Notes: generated by a model from the letters alone, not told the origin. Counted from the stretch's first letter, positions 10,054 to 22,890 are shown. The stretch is 64,000 nucleotides of DNA from Owenia fusiformis (GCA_903813345.2 CAIIXF020000007.1:26151564-26215563), one strand, 5' to 3'. A program made the numbers and translations.

Positions 10054-13000
10054 CTGAAAGTAAAGATACCTATTGACATTGTACACTCAAACAGCAGGAG
10101 TTCCATTATGATAGATTTCTGCCCTTCTTCAGATTTCTTCCTTATGGACATTTTCAAAATTTCATCCTTTTTTCTTTTTGGACAATATTTGGAGTAGAAA
10201 GCCAAGTACGTCCAGAGTGTTTAGGTTAACAAAATGAAAGTTCCACTTCCAAAGATTTAATGCAACTTTGTAAAATCTCATCAGAACCGCCACTTTGTTT
10301 TTTGGGAGATACTTTTCGGCACTGTGAGAAAAGGATTTCTTGATCATCAGAGGGACAGTGCTGATACTTTAAATAACCCACCCAATCGATGCTGATGACA
10401 TTACATGTCCTTTTCGGGGATATCAATTAGTGAGTGGCTGGATCACAATCTAAGGGGACAAAAGGGTGTAAAAAGTCAGCCTTGGTGTCTCATTAGGTAA
10501 GATTGCACCAATTTGAATATAAGTGGATTGTCTCCCAACATACAAAATTTATATTTAGGGTAACTTCTCTTGAACAGAAAATGAAATCAACTTTTTGACA
10601 CTTTGACCACGGACATCTAATACGTTCTTCGAATTGCCCTGGAACTATATTTATACCAGGACTGGCATCCAGATCCAAGTATTTTTTAAAGATGTCATTT
10701 TAAAAGCAAAAAAGGCTCCAAAACGTAATAAAATATGTAGTTTGGATGTTCATTTATGTCTGTGGATTATATTTTATACCACAAACACTTATAAATACCT
10801 GAAATTTGCAATAAAAGTGCCCAAAAATTGTTGTTTCGAAATTCCCCATTTTTCCTGTATCGCGCTAGTCACGTGACCCTTACGCGTAGCAGGCAATGCC
10901 TAGTATTACAGATATTACAGTACATATTTCAACATGTTCAATATGGCAAACATCAGCGATTCTGACTCCCGGGTTCTGGGAAATTGCTATATATAAATCG
11001 GCGAGAGGGTGTTATTTAAGGAGGACAATTTAAGGAGGGGAAATATGTCCAAGTATGCCAGTAAAAGAGGAGATATGGACTTTAGACAAGTACTATGACG
11101 GAGAATCAACTAAAAAAATGTGCGTTCTGGAATGAAGACCCGTTGCCATTGACTGAGAATCCCAGCGATCCTATAATCCTACTCAGTTTGAATTTAGACG
11201 CGGAAAACAGGTTATGAAAACGGGCTCTCTGCAAAGTTATCAAATTTAAAAAAATATGGATCTTGTTTTTGAGTGGCTTAACAAGCATTCGGATACAAGA
11301 CTTGGCGCTATCTCTTGTCAAATACACGCAGACTTGCAGTAAATTGGCCATTGCAAATTGCAAAATCAGATCGTCAAATTAATCGCTTCGTTTTTAAACG
11401 TATGCTTCATATCTTCATCCAAAACTTTAGGATTCGATAGAGATAAGTTAAAACTTGTACAGGAAGAAATGGGAGATCCTACCTTAATTTAGAATCGCTG
11501 ATTTCTCTGGACAAATTCCGAGAAGAAATTGTTCAACATCGCGATCAGCTCAGACTAAACTTACATGTCGTGCATGTCACTCTGAACTCACGTGATAAAA
11601 TACGGCATTTTGATTGGTTACTACTCGTGTTGTCATGACGCGAAAAACAATAGTAAACACTGAATATGTTAATGAACTGTCATATATGGAGCAATTGTCT
11701 TTCTGATTGGTTAACTTTACACGCCTCCTAAATGAATATAGTAGTCGTAGTAAATGATTCATTGATAACTCTGAAAGTGGGCGTGACCAGCTTTATTTTG
11801 ACACCAAATTCAAGATGTTTCAAATAAAAATGGCCTCGCAAGACGAGGTTGAAATATCGGCAGTTTGATACTGATATGGTCTACGATAGATCAAAATTGA
11901 CTGCCCCGCGTCATATGTCACGTGAGCCTATATTTGTTGAAAAATGAAAGAGATAGTGACACTTTTTAATCTTAAGTTAATACCAATATTACAAACACAT
12001 ATCTATTTTTTTCATTAAATATTTATTTCTTCATTATACATACATTTGTTTTACACTGCATTGATGTATTTTTGCAAAACCTTTGCTATTAGATCTTTAA
12101 GACCGCCGACTCTCGTTGGGCTATTTATCCCTATTGACTCAGTTGTTCATATAAATTTACGTACCTTAGATGCTTTGTAATCGACGTAGATAGAAAATAT
12201 TGTTTCCTAAATTGTTCTGGAAAGCGATAATTATAACTAAATGTACTTTGAACAGGTCGACTGACAAAAAAGCCGGGCTTCTGGCACGTCTCGTTCTCGC
12301 TCTCAAACAAAACGTGAAGAACGTGACGTCACTTCCGAATCATAGCATTCAAAATAAGTAGCGTTTAAATCCCAATACCAAATGTAATATATCGGTGGTC
12401 TAGGGGGAGAATCCTCGCTTAGCACGCTGGAGGCCCGGGTTCAAATCCCGCGCTCGTTCTTTTGTTTTTTTTCGAGGTCGTTATCTTCATCGTCTAGTTT
12501 ACGAATACCAAATGTCGATGTGATGTTTTAATTGATAAATACGAATTCCTTACACATTTCGTTATCTTATTGTGAAATAGCAAACTAAGAGATATCTTTA
12601 CTCGCTAGAAATTAACATAATATTATTTGAAGCGATTTTAGAAAATTTTGAAACCGCCATCTTGGTAATATTGATGACGTGATCACCATCGGTCAAGGTC
12701 AGGTCAAAAGTCATCCATCTTGCCATTTGCCCGGTGTTTTCTTACCAGTCGACAAAAAACGATGAAATCACGTTGAAAATAAAATATACACTTTAAAATA
12801 ATTTGAGGCTGATCGAATATGACAAGACTCCATTGAATATAGTCCAACAACATTAGACCTAGCCTGGGCCTCGTTTCTTATCTGACATGTCTTATGGCCC
12901 CTGCTAGGTCTAACCTCCATGACCATTTTGCCCTTGATGTGTTAATTTAGTCGTTCAGCAGGTTCCGACATGCGGAACTAATTAAACTCCGAAAACATGG

Positions 13001-13369
13001 TAATATTACATAAAGAATGTGATTCAAGCATGCATACATACCTTATAAATACATACACACCATCCCGTACCCCCCTTAGACCATATTGATGCATAATTAC
13101 GAAAATATTGGAGACAGGTTTGGAATTTTACGAAAATATCGGTCAACTCCGGTAACATCGAAATTGCAAATCGTATCAGGAATTAACCGTCATTGCGACA
13201 CTGCATCAACGAACAGTAGGTTTGCAATTAATAACTATTTTGTGTGTATACAAGCGCTATATAAATCAATCAAAGATACCTGCTATCCTCAAAAATAGTT
13301 ATTTTATCCCGAGTAATCGCGTGATAATTATCAATCTATTTGACAACAATTTCGTTTCAATAGTTTACA
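10054..13369. other. Intergenic region between divergent MPND and COPS8
   Basis: No coding exon is supported. A possible non-coding first exon of MPND ends at a donor (AAG then GTAGGA on the minus strand) at 11483; this is a guess. A tRNA-like relic is at 12391-12462. An imperfect inverted repeat containing TTAGACCTAGC lies near 12850-12915. The rest looks like decayed repeats. Confidence 0.5.
12391..12462 (+). repeat. Degenerate tRNA-like sequence (Pro-type)
   Basis: The sequence has a TGGTCTAGGGG A box (from 12396) and a GGTTCAAATCC B box (12438-12448), and in these parts resembles animal tRNA-Pro. The acceptor ends cannot pair, the anticodon stem is broken (CTCGC against GCTGG), and the loop would read AGC rather than a Pro anticodon. 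It is a pseudogene or SINE-derived. Confidence 0.55.
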
Positions 13370-13429
13370 TTTTAACCCGGGACGAACAGACACAATGGCG
13401 GACATGCGGAAATGTCATTTTAGAGATTG
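13370..13429 (+). promoter_or_regulatory. Probable COPS8 first (non-coding) exon
   Basis: A short GC-richer patch ends in the strong donor ATTG/GTAAGT at 13429/13430. Coding exon 1 begins with an ATG directly after a possible acceptor (ttaaag, AG at 14221-14222), so an upstream exon is expected. This exon carries an ATG in good context at 13395. If spliced to 14223 that frame terminates after 11 codons, because the junction itself forms TGA. It would therefore be an upstream ORF. Confidence 0.4.
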
Positions 13430-14222
13430 GTAAGTTTAACCTCATTTTACTTGTATAAATGACCATTTAATACAATAATATTGTGTTTAATCGCTTGATG
13501 TTATGTGTTTTTATATTGTTGTCAAGTATCAGTTGCATGTTATCGCGGAAAAATGGTTTCGGTGGATCCAAAACTTGCATCAATGGAAAGAATAGTAAGG
13601 AGGTTAAACTCAATAATGGCCCCAAGAAAATTCTTAATAATAAATAACGCCGTTATTGAGTTTAACGACGTTGAACTACATTGAATACAGCTGTGCAATT
13701 TACAGTCATCAAGATGAGCTAATTTCGGAGAGATTCGGGAATTAAAAAAGGTAAGCACTTCCGGTTTCCCAACTTAAAAGTATTTGAAGTCCCAGAATTT
13801 CGCCAGAAACATTCTCTCTGACTGTGACTTTGACAGCAAAATTATTTTTGCTTGACCTTTAGATATCTATCTTGTTTGTCATGATATCATTTCCATTACA
13901 TTTGATACTAAATGACTTACAATTATCTTACCAGGGGCGTTACATCTCAGTGGTATGTCTTGGAGGTGAACTGAATAAAGATATAGTGTAGTTTTGAAAA
14001 AGACACCTGTCACTCTTTTGTTTACATGTGTGACCTACTTTTAATTCTGAATAAACATTGAATTCTGATTGGTTGTTGAATAAATTAGTTCAAACTTATC
14101 TTATTCATTCATCGATTATTAATTATAATAATCAAATAATAGCCATCAAGATTATTTTTAAAGTTTAGATTATACTAAACTTGGGTGTAAATGATAGGGT
14201 TAATTTTTTAATAATTTTAAAG

Positions 14223-17200
14223 ATGGTTGTTCCGACAATGTCCGGAGATGTTGCTCATTTTACTGGATTAGCAAAACAGCTTGAAACTCAAGAATTAGAC
14301 GTAAGTAATCATTTATTAGACATCTTGGCTATAACATTAGTACATAGGTATCAGGTCAGAAATTTTGATCTTTCTGTGCTTCATAGATTTTGAGATAAAT
14401 TGATGTAAATATTGGAAATTTGCAAAAATCTCTATTATCGCCCATTTAAAATAATAATTATTTTTACCAAATTTGACTTCTGTCTGACATCCTTATACTT
14501 AAACCTAATATTTAGCAAGTATCAATAGGTGATGAAAACAGTTTCAGAAATTATATTGATATATTTCAAATAAAATAATTTTTATCATGATTTTTCACCT
14601 AGGGCAGTCATAATTGTCTGTGGTATTTAGGTAGACTGTTATCCCGTTCCCGGACTATAGTCCTGCACTGAGCGCATTCATTTGCCTGTACGATTACAAC
14701 TTGGGAGAATTATCTACGCCCCTTACACTTACGATACCTACTTCAATGCATTATAGAACTCAAGATGTAACTTCTAATATATTGGAACCGCCGATTGTCT
14801 GGGTATATCGGCAGAACGGGAACATTTCTCTTTTTCATCGAGAGAGATTCCATCACTTTTCAAAATGGCGGTTGGATTTAAAAGGGGAATCCCCCGTTTG
14901 GCTGTCCCGGATGTAGCCCGGAAGTACCAATATGGAGGAATTTGACGGTTGAAATAAGTTAAATGTTACACGCAAATATTGCGATCAAAAACGAAAATGT
15001 CTTCGTTCTGCCGATAAACCCAGACAATTGTGGATTCAACTACACGAAAAGAATGCTAAATTACCAAGGAATCTATTGAAGTAGGTATCTGAAGTGTAAG
15101 ATGAGTAAAAAATTCTCCCATGTTGTAATCGCACAGGCAAAAGATTGAGATGTTCACAGGACCATAGTCCGGGAACGGGATAAGTAGACTGTATCCTTCG
15201 TCTGAATAAATTTAGACCGAATATTATATTGGGTCCGTTGGATACATCTTAGTAGGTATTTAGGGTGGATGCATAGATGTATGCGGTTACCTTGTCATGG
15301 GGCTATTTTGACATTGGCTTGTTTTCAGATTCACAGAGTTCGCCATGTTTCTTTTTGAAAAATTAAAAAATATATTGAAATCTCCAATAGGCAAGACCGG
15401 TCTCCTGGTACGTCACAGGAAATGACAAAAAAGGAAGTGACAAAACCATGATTTTAAACATTTTTTGAACCAAGATAAAAGAGTTCTGTTTTGACCTCTA
15501 GTCAATTTGAGTACGATGGCACCTTAATCCAAGATGGCTGACCCTGGAAATATGAATTATCGAAATAACCCCATGGTCAAAATAGCCCCATGACATAGTA
15601 ACTCCATACGTCAAAGTTCGACGCATCTCCCCTAGTGCTCCCATGGACTGATATCTCTTGTTATTAGATCTCTATCGACATTTTTATGTCACCACTTAAC
15701 TTTAGACATATTGTTATATAGTCTCCAACTTTTTGTAAACAGTGTTCTGCATTCAGTGATTGGTGTTCAGTGGTCGGTGTTTGTAACAAATGGCAGGTGA
15801 TGACTTTTTGCTTGTTAGACTATTGTTAAATGCTAAATGTGTAATCTAAGAACTTGTGATTGAATGATTTAGAAATATACTTTTATATTGAACCATACAG
15901 CTACACTGTAGATGAGGGCATGATGATGTGCTCTATAGTTCTCATAGTCCCCTTCGAGCATCATACTTAACCTCTTACCAATCCTGACTTGGGAAGATGA
16001 AAAATGAGTAATTCTCAGTCATTTAGATATCCCCCTTGAGAGACCCCTTATACTTTATATCTTATTGGATACGGACTAAAAACACCCTTGACCAGATTGA
16101 CCTACTTATTTATTTGGAAAGCTTCTTTAAGCATTCTGGTATTTAAACTATTCAGTGATGATGTACTCATTACTCATCCAATGTACTCATTACTCATCCA
16201 GTGAGCCCATGGAATCAACTAATCATCTGTTCATCCATCAAAAATATTCAACGAATGAAAGCCTCTGCCTATTGTCTGAACTTATCTGCTTATTTACTTC
16301 AAATTTGCAATATTCTTTCTCCTCTCCCTTCATTATGCTTTTACTGTCTGGTAACAAATTATATTTTGTTTTATTTTCAGTCACCAGGTGGAGTCGCAAC
16401 ACCTCAAATATACTCTCAGTTATTAGCAATTTATCTGGTTCAAAATGATATGTAAGTATAACAGAGTTATTGATTAAACAATACATTGTTCACATCTTTT
16501 GCATAACACGAAGAACCATAAGCAAGACTATTCAAAAATTAAGAATCAAACAAAACAAATTTAGGGCAGTTTTCAGAATCACACAAGCTGTCATCAATAT
16601 GAGGGAGTGGTTTGATTTTGAATTTTGTTATTACGATTTACTATATTAAATTAATCATCCTATGCTCCACATGCTTTCTTACCATGTTAAAATCATGACA
16701 TTATATCAAATCGTAGATTGACTAATACATGTTGACCCTGAGATCATAGAAGGAATAGGGATTTAAGGACCTGTAAGAGCAATCCACACTGTTCATATCT
16801 GTACATTGCACCAGAATAACAATATCCAAAGTGCCATTTTTGAAAAAATTGATTTTTAATAAGAGATTTGTCCCAATTAGCTTACTGTACGCCCGGTATT
16901 ATTCGCGTGCGATTAACTTTCGCGCTTTTCGCGAGGGTGTTAAAATCGCGAAAAATTATCGTCGCGAAATTGCCAATTAAATCCCCGGGAATTTGTTTTT
17001 ACCCGGGGCTCTGATGCATTCGTTTTGTCTACTAGTTTGGATCGAGTTATAGTACTTCAATAGTACTGTGCAACTCCATGACTTTACTATGCGCATGCGC
17101 GGCAATGAAAGAGCACGTGCGCACGATTGTTCATGTGATCGTAGCCTGCAATTTGATTGGACATCATATACTGGGGAATCCCCGAATACGATAAAATACA

Positions 17201-20200
17201 GTATTCGCGAAATTTAATAGCCGCGAAACCGTGTTTTCGCAAAATTCGCGAAATTAAAGCTCGCGAATAATACCGGGCGTACAGTATCCTCTTTCTTTCT
17301 GTGATATTCACTTTAACACCCATATCTCATCTCAATGGCCTGGTCAAATTGTTCTCTCTCTATAAAAAATTATAAAAATAATAGAGACTTAAAAAGACTT
17401 AATTTGTTCTAAATGTTGTGATAAATAAAACCTTATTCTTATGGAATATTTATCAAAATGAATATAAATTCAGACAATATTACAAATATTTTGGACTGTT
17501 GGTTGTTACCACTTAATAACAAGTAGACATATTTATTTTCAGTTCAAATGCCAAACTGTTATGGAAAAGAATACCACTTTCAGTAAAGACAGTAAGTAGA
17601 ACCTGTACATTAATGCATCCTACGAACACAGGCCTCCAGAACTTGTACCTCCATAGTAGATGATTCCCAGAGCCCTGCGTTTGGAGGATGCATTAATGGA
17701 GAATAGGAGATTTTACATTCTTTTTTTCACATAAACTATACTGCCTAATCCTGAGAATTTAATCATGAAGTTTCTTTGTTTTAAATTGTCTGTATAACAT
17801 GTTAAGTGAAGTAAAAAAAAATGAAAGGTGTATTTTGTCACCACCAGAAATGGTGACATATTGTTATAGTCTCTACCTTTTTGCATCCTCCTAAGCAGGT
17901 ATCCAGAATCCATACCTTCTTCTTCCCCCTGCTATAACCAATTTGGAATCACCTGATTTTACCGTATCACGTGATCTTATTATGCGCAATGGCTTATACA
18001 TGATTTCTGTCGCAGTGTTGCGACAGCCAATCAGATTGCGAGTTTTTAATCGGGGAAATGGTAACTGCTTATCGCAGGGGGTAAAAAGAAAGAATATATT
18101 CTGGATTTTGAAGCCCTGTGATCGGAGGATGCCTTTTTTGTGTTTGGAGGTTGGTATTTAGCAGTTGGTTTTCAATATCTGTAACAAATGTCAGTCTGTT
18201 TAAAGTTGATGCACTGAGCACATCACTGTTTCAGTCTAATCCAGATCTTGGTCAGGTATGGAGTGTAGGACAGAAGATGTGGTCTCGAGATTACTCTGCA
18301 GTCTATGAAGCTTTACAAAAGGATTGGCCAGACTATCTTAAAGCAGTAATGGCAGCCCTTTTAGGTAAGGAACATGTTACAAATGAAGTCGTTGATAACT
18401 CAAATACCAGTTGAGAAAGTTTGTTCAAACTTTAAGGAAGATGTCACAAATATAGTCTTTGATAACTCAAATACCAGTTGAGATAGTTTGTTCAAACTTT
18501 AAGGAAGATGTCACAAATGTAGTCTTCGATAACTCAATTACCAGTTGACAAAGTTTGTTCAAACATTATATGCTTGTTCCTAAGTAAAGGGGAAAAGGAC
18601 TTGTGCTTTAGGAAGAAATATTCAAGATGGCTGCAAAATTCAGTTACTGCTTTTTTCAGAAGAAATATAATTTATGTTCACTCAAGAACCAGTTATAGTA
18701 TTTCTGGTCCAAATGATTTGTTAGCATAATATGATCTCTATTCCAAAAAGGAATTTTTAATATGGTGTCATGACACATCATCAGTGTAGATTTTACCAAA
18801 AGGACAAAATTGTTTTATATAATGGTTACAATAAAAGAAAACAATGTTATATTGTAGCTATCCCTCAGGAAGGAAATTCACTTTTTTGGGACCTGAAACA
18901 GTCAACAGATTTCAAGTTCTTGGATTTGGAACAAATAATGTCAAAACTACTAATTTTCTGTCAGAAATACTAAGTGGAACCTGCAGGAAATTCCCCAATA
19001 TTAACGGAACTGTACAGAAATGCACCCATACTTCCAAAATATGTATTCAAAGTGTACACTTTCCAATGTAATTTCAGAATCCACAAGACAGCGAGCATTC
19101 ACCCTTGTCTCCCAAGCTTATTCCTCCATTAATGCTGATGATTTTTCAGCATTCATGGGAATGCCAGTGGCAGAGGCAGTAACAGGTAAAACTTGATTCC
19201 ATTCCCATTTTTATGTCACTATAAGTGGTGATATATTGTTATGGTCTCCAACCTTTTTGTGGATTTCTTTTTTTATTCTTCTTTATTCAATTTTAGTACA
19301 TACAAAATGCACATGTAGTGACTGCCAAAGTTGAAAAACATTGGTGGCAGTTTTTGGGGATGGAGTCAGCATTTGGCATTCAGTGTCTGTAAGAAATTAC
19401 AAGGTGGTGACATTATGTCATGTTAATGCCTTGTTTAATATGCCATCCATTGGCATGTTAAAGTCTCAAAGTGCCAATTTAGTTCTATTGCAACAATATA
19501 TTATATATGGTCATACTAATTATAAATAAGCCTGTAAGCCTCTGAAATTGATAAAGCAAATATTTCACATATTAAAATCCATTTGTAGATCGAAAGATTA
19601 TACCACCAATTTACTCAATGTGCATGCTTATTTCAATCCATCTATCTTTAAAAGGGGACATGCCATTAAGAGGCCATTCTCTGACTTAGTCATTTTTTCA
19701 AAAGTGTGAAAATAAAGAAATTCATGAAAAGTTCTTAAAATATTCTGAATAACAAGTTGAATATATATATTTAATGATGGCACAAGCAAAAGTCTGAAAA
19801 TTAACATGAAATGAAGGGTTTTGACACATGCAAAAGATGGTAGATTTGTGATGAAGAAATAGAGGTTTTTGCAGTAACAACACAATTACCTCTAAGTTAT
19901 CCGTTATGAGAGGCTGAGGACTAAACTTGACATAATTTCCAATCTCAGATTATCAGTAGTATCTAACTTAAGCCGGACAGCCACTAAAAATGTATATGGA
20001 GCCCATAAGATTCATTTTTCTCAATTGAAGTCACTATTTCTGTTTTTAGCTTCAGAGGATAGGAGGTACATGAACATGCTAAGTTTACCTAGATCATAAG
20101 CCTTACCACAAATATAAAGTATATAGGAATAGAGTTGATATGTGTGAAAACCTTAAACTTCCCATTTTATTGGGGATGGAACTTGTGGACCATGTGCATT

Positions 20201-22890
20201 TCTAAATTCTTCACATGTGCATGGATCTAAAATTCTGGCAGCCATCTTGGATTTGTCATATTATGTGGACATGGTTTTGGTTGTGCTGAATTTGTTTCAA
20301 AATAACATGTCTTGTATACCTTCGATAAGTGAGATGGGCATTTGAAATTAAATACAGATAGCATACTTGACATTTAATGCAGTAAACAGTAATACAATTC
20401 ATTCTTACATAATAAGTGAGTCCAGACGAAAAGTTGTTATTGTGTTAGTTTAACTGGGCATAAATTACACTCATTGGCCTTGGTTTTCTTAATTGGCTTG
20501 GATAAAATGTTGTTTTGTTTATTCAGAAAAGGAGTATAGTTCAATATACAAGTTCACATTCGTTCCATCCTCTTGTAGAAATGAATCTCAAATATAGAAC
20601 ACAAAAATATAATAAAAAACAAGTTTCTATTAATTGCAAAAGTTAGCTTCTATGTCATGACTAAGTTTGGGTTCCGCTTCTAGGGAAAAATATCCATCTG
20701 GAAATATCGTATTGACCATTGCTATACACTCCATATTTAATCCTCCCAGTAAATAACATTGATGTACAGTATACAAGTATATATGACATCAAGGATCTGG
20801 GGTTTGGGTAATGTGAGACATGAGGCCACTTGTCTTTTTGAATCTTAAATTCAATATTCTTTCTTTAAACCCTCATATTTAATATTTTTGGAGTGGTAAT
20901 TCAATTATGTACCTATTTTTTATTCTTTATCCCATAGTTGAACTCTGTTCTGCTCTGTTAGGTAACATTAAAAACATATTTATGATATTTTGCAAATGCG
21001 TGGAAAAAGTGATATCTGTGGAATACGGAAAATATTTCACAGATATCACCTTTTGGCAGGGATTTGAAAACTACCACCAATATGATGTGTTTTGTTACAT
21101 AGTGATTTCATGACACCACGGGGATGAATGAATGAATGGATCTTGTTTTGATATGCTTTGTTTAGTTTTAGAGGTGAACTATGGGAAAAATAGAACATCC
21201 TATACATTTTCGTGATATTGTGTTAATCCAACTCATTGATATTAATATCTGCGCTAATTCGCTATGCTAACTTGGCAAGATATTGATATCAACTCGGAGA
21301 TAAAGATAAAATCATTTAAAATCATATGATATCCTATACATATCCTTTACTGTGCCACAACTTTCTCATATGTTATATAATTTGGCACAGGCCATCATTT
21401 ATTTTCCTTGAATTCATGCTTTTGTTCCTCGTTTTAGAAATGAGAGGAAATCTTTGATTTTCCTTGTATTTAAGTTGCTTAAATATTGCCCTGTGATGTT
21501 GATAAAAGTCAATAGTAATCCATTACAGTCACAGTTGAAATGTACCCATTGCTAGCCCAGAACCTACCAAAATAGCATTTGCATTTTGTCAATATTGCCC
21601 TACGTGCTTTCTATGAAAATAATTTTAATTGTATATTTCCTTCAGTATTTCATATATTACATTTTAATATATTTAAATTGGTTAATATTTACATACTATT
21701 GACTTGGACAACAATAAATAAAGAATTTTTTGTAAAAACACCAAAAATGGTATATGATCTTTAAAAATGACTGTTGTGTGAACATCAAAGGTCAAAATTC
21801 GCTGAAATTTTATTTTTATAAAGCACAAATGATTTTTTTTCAATATGATATGCATTATTATCGGATATCTTTGGGGGCTAAAAAGGGCCCTTAATGACAC
21901 CCGTCCTTTGAATGAACTGCATTGTTTTCATGTATTTCTATACTATTCAAAGTATTGACAACATAACTGTTGACTATTGCTCATTAGATATTTTATTTGA
22001 CATGCAATGTTGCATTTTATTCATGACCATGCCATTATGTTTTTTAGCTGCCACTAATCGGGGTTGGCAGGCTGACCCCCAGACCAGGTTGATCTCACCT
22101 AAAAAAGAAGGTAAGTACGGGTACTTACACAGCCAATATAATTCGGCGCCGTTACAGCATTGAAAAAATTCGGCGCTGTTCTGGCACCAGAACCTTTCAA
22201 CACCAACATTTGCCACCGGACTAGTCAGTCCATTTGGTGCTGAAACATCACCGAAATTTGGCACCGAAGCAGCGTCGAAAACCAGATTGCATTTTGGGGG
22301 TGTATGGGATGGGATAGGTGAATAATAAGGCCCGTCAGTCACTTTTTCAAAGGGGATGCATTTTTCACCAAAATGAATAAACAGGTCATCTAGCTTAATC
22401 TGGTAGGTCATCTAGCTTAATCTGGTAGGTCATCTAGCTTAATCTGGTACCAGATATTCCTCACAATGAAAATAGGGGTTTACGAGTGAAATTAGAGTAC
22501 ATATGTAACAGTTTCTTTCCGCTCATGTCATTACACTGAAAGTTGAAACTCTGGTTGAATTTAATAAGTATAGTGTCAGATTTCAATATAATTTAGAGTG
22601 TTGCTGGCATGTCCTTTTGCTTCCTTGTTAATTAGATATCCTTAAAATATTTGAGATGTTATGTTCTCATGTTTTGTAAAATTATAAGAAGTTTACATTC
22701 AATCTAAGTGGATTAAGCCAAAGTGGTCTGCATATTAATTCTTCGATTCATTCATTTTTATACACATTTATTAAACATTATGTTCACATGTTTTAACTTT
22801 TCTATTCCAGAAAAACCAGCTGCAGTTGCTATCCCCAATGATCAACAAATGGCTAGATTTACAGACTATGTGTCCTTCCTAGAAAACTGA
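14223..22890 (+). CDS. COPS8: COP9 signalosome complex subunit 8, 192 aa, complete
   Basis: There are seven exons: 14223-14300, 16381-16451, 17543-17591, 18235-18364, 19078-19185, 22048-22110 and 22811-22890 (stop TGA). All have GT-AG borders and matching phases (0,2,0,1,1,1). CSN8 is the smallest PCI-type subunit of the COP9 signalosome, which removes NEDD8 from cullins in nucleus and cytosol. Conserved segments include the N-terminal [69 protein letters not shown] and the C-terminal [11 protein letters not shown]. The length is close to the roughly 209 residues of vertebrate CSN8. Introns hold several MITEs and a 67-bp tandem repeat. The gene is transcribed away from MPND, about 4.2 kb between the nearest coding or annotated exon ends. 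Confidence 0.95.
14639..15183. mobile_element. Fold-back MITE with 8-bp target duplication (hAT-like)
   Basis: The ends are TTATCCCGTTCCCGG and its exact complement, and complementarity continues into the element for well over 100 bp per side. A perfect 8-bp direct repeat GTAGACTG flanks it (14631-14638 and 15184-15191). The 8-bp duplication suits hAT-type transposition. It sits in COPS8 intron 1 and has no transposase. Confidence 0.8.
15683..15850 (-). repeat. TGTCACCAC-family dispersed repeat, copy 1
   Basis: This is a copy of a family whose one end reads AAGGCATTAACATGCAAAATG then TGTCACCACCTGCC. The middle is rich in the word aacacc, and the other end is a hairpin around ATGTCACCACTT/GGTGGTGACATA. 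The other copies are annotated separately. It lies in COPS8 intron 1. Confidence 0.55.
16885..17284. mobile_element. MITE with CTGTACGCCCGGTATTATTC ends
   Basis: The arms are a perfect complement over about 23 bp (left starting at 16885, right ending at 17284) and the element is flanked by TA on both sides (16883-16884 and 17285-17286), a Tc1/mariner-type site. The interior is unusually CpG-rich (repeated cgcgaa). A decayed relative lies at 26819-27003. It sits in COPS8 intron 2. Confidence 0.75.
17615..17691. mobile_element. 77-bp GCATCC-type MITE with 6-bp target duplication
   Basis: It begins GCATCCTACG and ends with the related complement GGAGGATGC. The direct repeat ATTAAT flanks it exactly (17609-17614 and 17692-17697). 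It lies 23 bp downstream of COPS8 exon 3. The 250-bp element at 17883-18132 has the same ends. Confidence 0.65.
17838..18205 (-). repeat. TGTCACCAC-family repeat, copy 2, split by another MITE
   Basis: The left part (17838-17882) and right part (18133-18205) together give one family member: the palindromic GTCACCACC end, the tctctacctttttg word, then ggttggtattt and ctgtaacaaatgtcag. It is interrupted by the element at 17883-18132. The right part abuts the region just before COPS8 exon 4. Confidence 0.55.
17883..18132. mobile_element. 250-bp GCATCC-type MITE nested in another repeat
   Basis: The terminal words GCATCCTCC and GGAGGATGC are exact complements. The flanks are T-rich (cttttt on both sides), compatible with a 6-bp duplication. 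The flanking DNA joined across the element reconstitutes an uninterrupted TGTCACCAC-family repeat, so this element inserted later. Confidence 0.65.
18367..18567. repeat. 67-bp tandem repeat, three copies
   Basis: Three successive 67-bp units (aaggaagatgtcacaaat...gtttgttcaaacttt) differ at a few positions. The first starts within the splice donor of COPS8 exon 4 (GTAAGG at 18365). The copies look recent. Confidence 0.8.
19207..19437 (-). repeat. TGTCACCAC-family dispersed repeat, copy 3
   Basis: It starts with tatgtcactataagtggtgata (the hairpin end) and ends with catgttaatgccttgtt. The middle is expanded relative to other copies. It sits directly after COPS8 exon 5. Confidence 0.55.
22383..22448. 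repeat. 22-bp tandem repeat, three copies
   Basis: The unit AGGTCATCTAGCTTAATCTGGT is repeated three times with no mismatch, in COPS8 intron 6. Confidence 0.85.

Noticed and set aside
13525-13620. Possible second exon after the 13370-13429 exon
   Set aside because: The open stretch is short and ends in a stop, and it does not lead in frame to COPS8. The direct junction to 14223 is simpler.
21974-22411. 145-codon minus-strand frame
   Set aside because: It runs antisense through COPS8 exon 6 and a tandem repeat. Codon content and position indicate chance.
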